From: an uncultured Bacilli bacterium
GTDB taxonomy: Bacteria; Bacillota_I; Bacilli_A; RF39; UBA660
Assembly: GCA_947629425.1 (NCBI GenBank)
Contig: CANRDR010000085.1
Coordinates: forward strand, 1 to 6,866
Reading direction: 5' to 3'
DNA length: 6,866 nt
The translations under genes were made by a program, and so were the position numbers. Positions 6,434 to 6,866 of the stretch are shown piece after piece; the stretch's first letter is position 1; every line of letters begins with the position of its first letter. The notes under the pieces are model-generated. The model was given only the letters and a program-made list of their open reading frames with translations. It searched no databases and was not told the origin of the DNA.

Positions 6434-6866
6434 CTACTGTTGTTCAGAATACAGTTCGTCCAGCACTTCTCCCAGTGTTCCATCCTTTGCATACGGCAAA
6501 GCATCCAGCTGTTTGAAATTATGTTTTATATCCTTCGTATCCTCATCAAACCCTAAGATGTAGCTTGTTGCAATTTTATATATGATTTCCGTCGGTGCCA
6601 GTCCGTATACCTGCTTTTCAAAAATGTGCTTTAAGCGTTCCTTGTTATCTGGGAACTGTTTCTTCATTTCCTCACTCTGATATAACCGTTTTACGATTTC
6701 TGCAATATATAAGCCTGATTTCATATACAGATCAATAAATGTTTTATCCGGCATATCAAAGCATCCCGGATTCTCCTGTTCCAACATATCAACCATCTTT
6801 TTCACCATGATTTTGGGTGTAAAAATCTGATTGGTTTTCTGCGGTGGGATATAGAAAAATATGTCC
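6434..6866 (-). CDS. Eco57I-like N6-DNA methylase/restriction protein, 3' end only
   Basis: This is the last 143 codons of a gene that begins beyond the right edge. The frame is open to the edge: upstream of the in-frame ATG at 6808 it reads YIPPQKTNQIFTPK, a conserved block that I recall from Eco57I-type and helicase-fused N6-adenine methylases. The ATG is therefore internal, not the start. QIFTP resembles methylase motif X. The segment KTFIDLYMKSGLYIAEIVKRL sits where the SAM-binding motif I (FxGxG) should be, but only one glycine of the motif remains. VYGLAPTEIIYKIATSYILGF follows, as in the family. The protein stops (TAG) about 30 residues later, before any catalytic NPPY/DPPY motif IV. 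It may be naturally short, split or truncated. The terminator directly behind the stop argues for a settled gene end. The visible part alone cannot be a working methylase. Family assignment is from memory of homologues. Confidence 0.75.
   Translation of the reverse strand, partial: DIFFYIPPQKTNQIFTPKIMVKKMVDMLEQENPGCFDMPDKTFIDLYMKSGLYIAEIVKRLYQSEEMKKQFPDNKERLKHIFEKQVYGLAPTEIIYKIATSYILGFDEDTKDIKHNFKQLDALPYAKDGTLGEVLDELYSEQQ

Noticed and set aside
6434..6808. The 124-codon frame from the ATG at 6808 as a complete small gene
   Set aside because: The frame continues without a stop to the window edge with conserved methylase sequence (YIPPQKTNQIFTPK) upstream of that ATG, so the ATG is internal.

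Overview
The window is AT-rich DNA with strong GGAGG-type ribosome sites and a near-consensus sigma-A-type promoter. This fits a low-GC Gram-positive bacterium, most likely a Clostridia/Lachnospiraceae gut lineage; that placement is inferred from composition and protein flavour, not from a marker gene. Every convincing gene lies on the minus strand, so the region reads from right to left. It looks like a compact accessory island carrying defence-type genes.

Right edge (6434-6866): the 3' part of an Eco57I-like N6-DNA methylase/restriction gene. It enters from outside the window and ends at a stop just ahead of a strong intrinsic terminator (6400-6426). After a 155-base gap holding a clear promoter (-35 TTGAGT, 17-base spacer, -10 TATAAT), a tightly packed three-gene operon begins. 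It encodes an sce7726-family PD-(D/E)XK-like nuclease (5390-6247), an sce7725-family 'beta protein'-like partner (4418-5386), and a zinc-ribbon plus RES-domain protein expected to attack NAD+ (3341-4417). The gene junctions are 3 and 0 bases, so the three products are probably made together. I read this as a candidate abortive-infection or toxin-type system that combines a nuclease with an NAD-degrading effector.

Middle (3016-3340): a spacer that looks empty but holds a decayed small gene. It is readable across one in-frame TAG and one frameshift. A weak promoter for the next pair overlaps its tail.

Left (337-3015): a two-gene unit, a 670-residue UvrD-like SF1 helicase/ATPase followed 3 bases later by a 220-residue protein with a weak resemblance to DUF2290. 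The helicase retains all the main SF1 motifs. This pair is a second candidate defence module. No terminator separates it from the RES gene, so one transcript could cover 337 to about 6271.

Left edge (1-336): apparently noncoding. It contains two separate pairs of tandem 11-base repeats and a perfect 12-base-pair inverted repeat. Such architecture is typical of integrase arm-type sites or element ends, and suggests this is one boundary of the mobile element carrying the island. No integrase, transposase, tRNA, rRNA or CRISPR array is visible.
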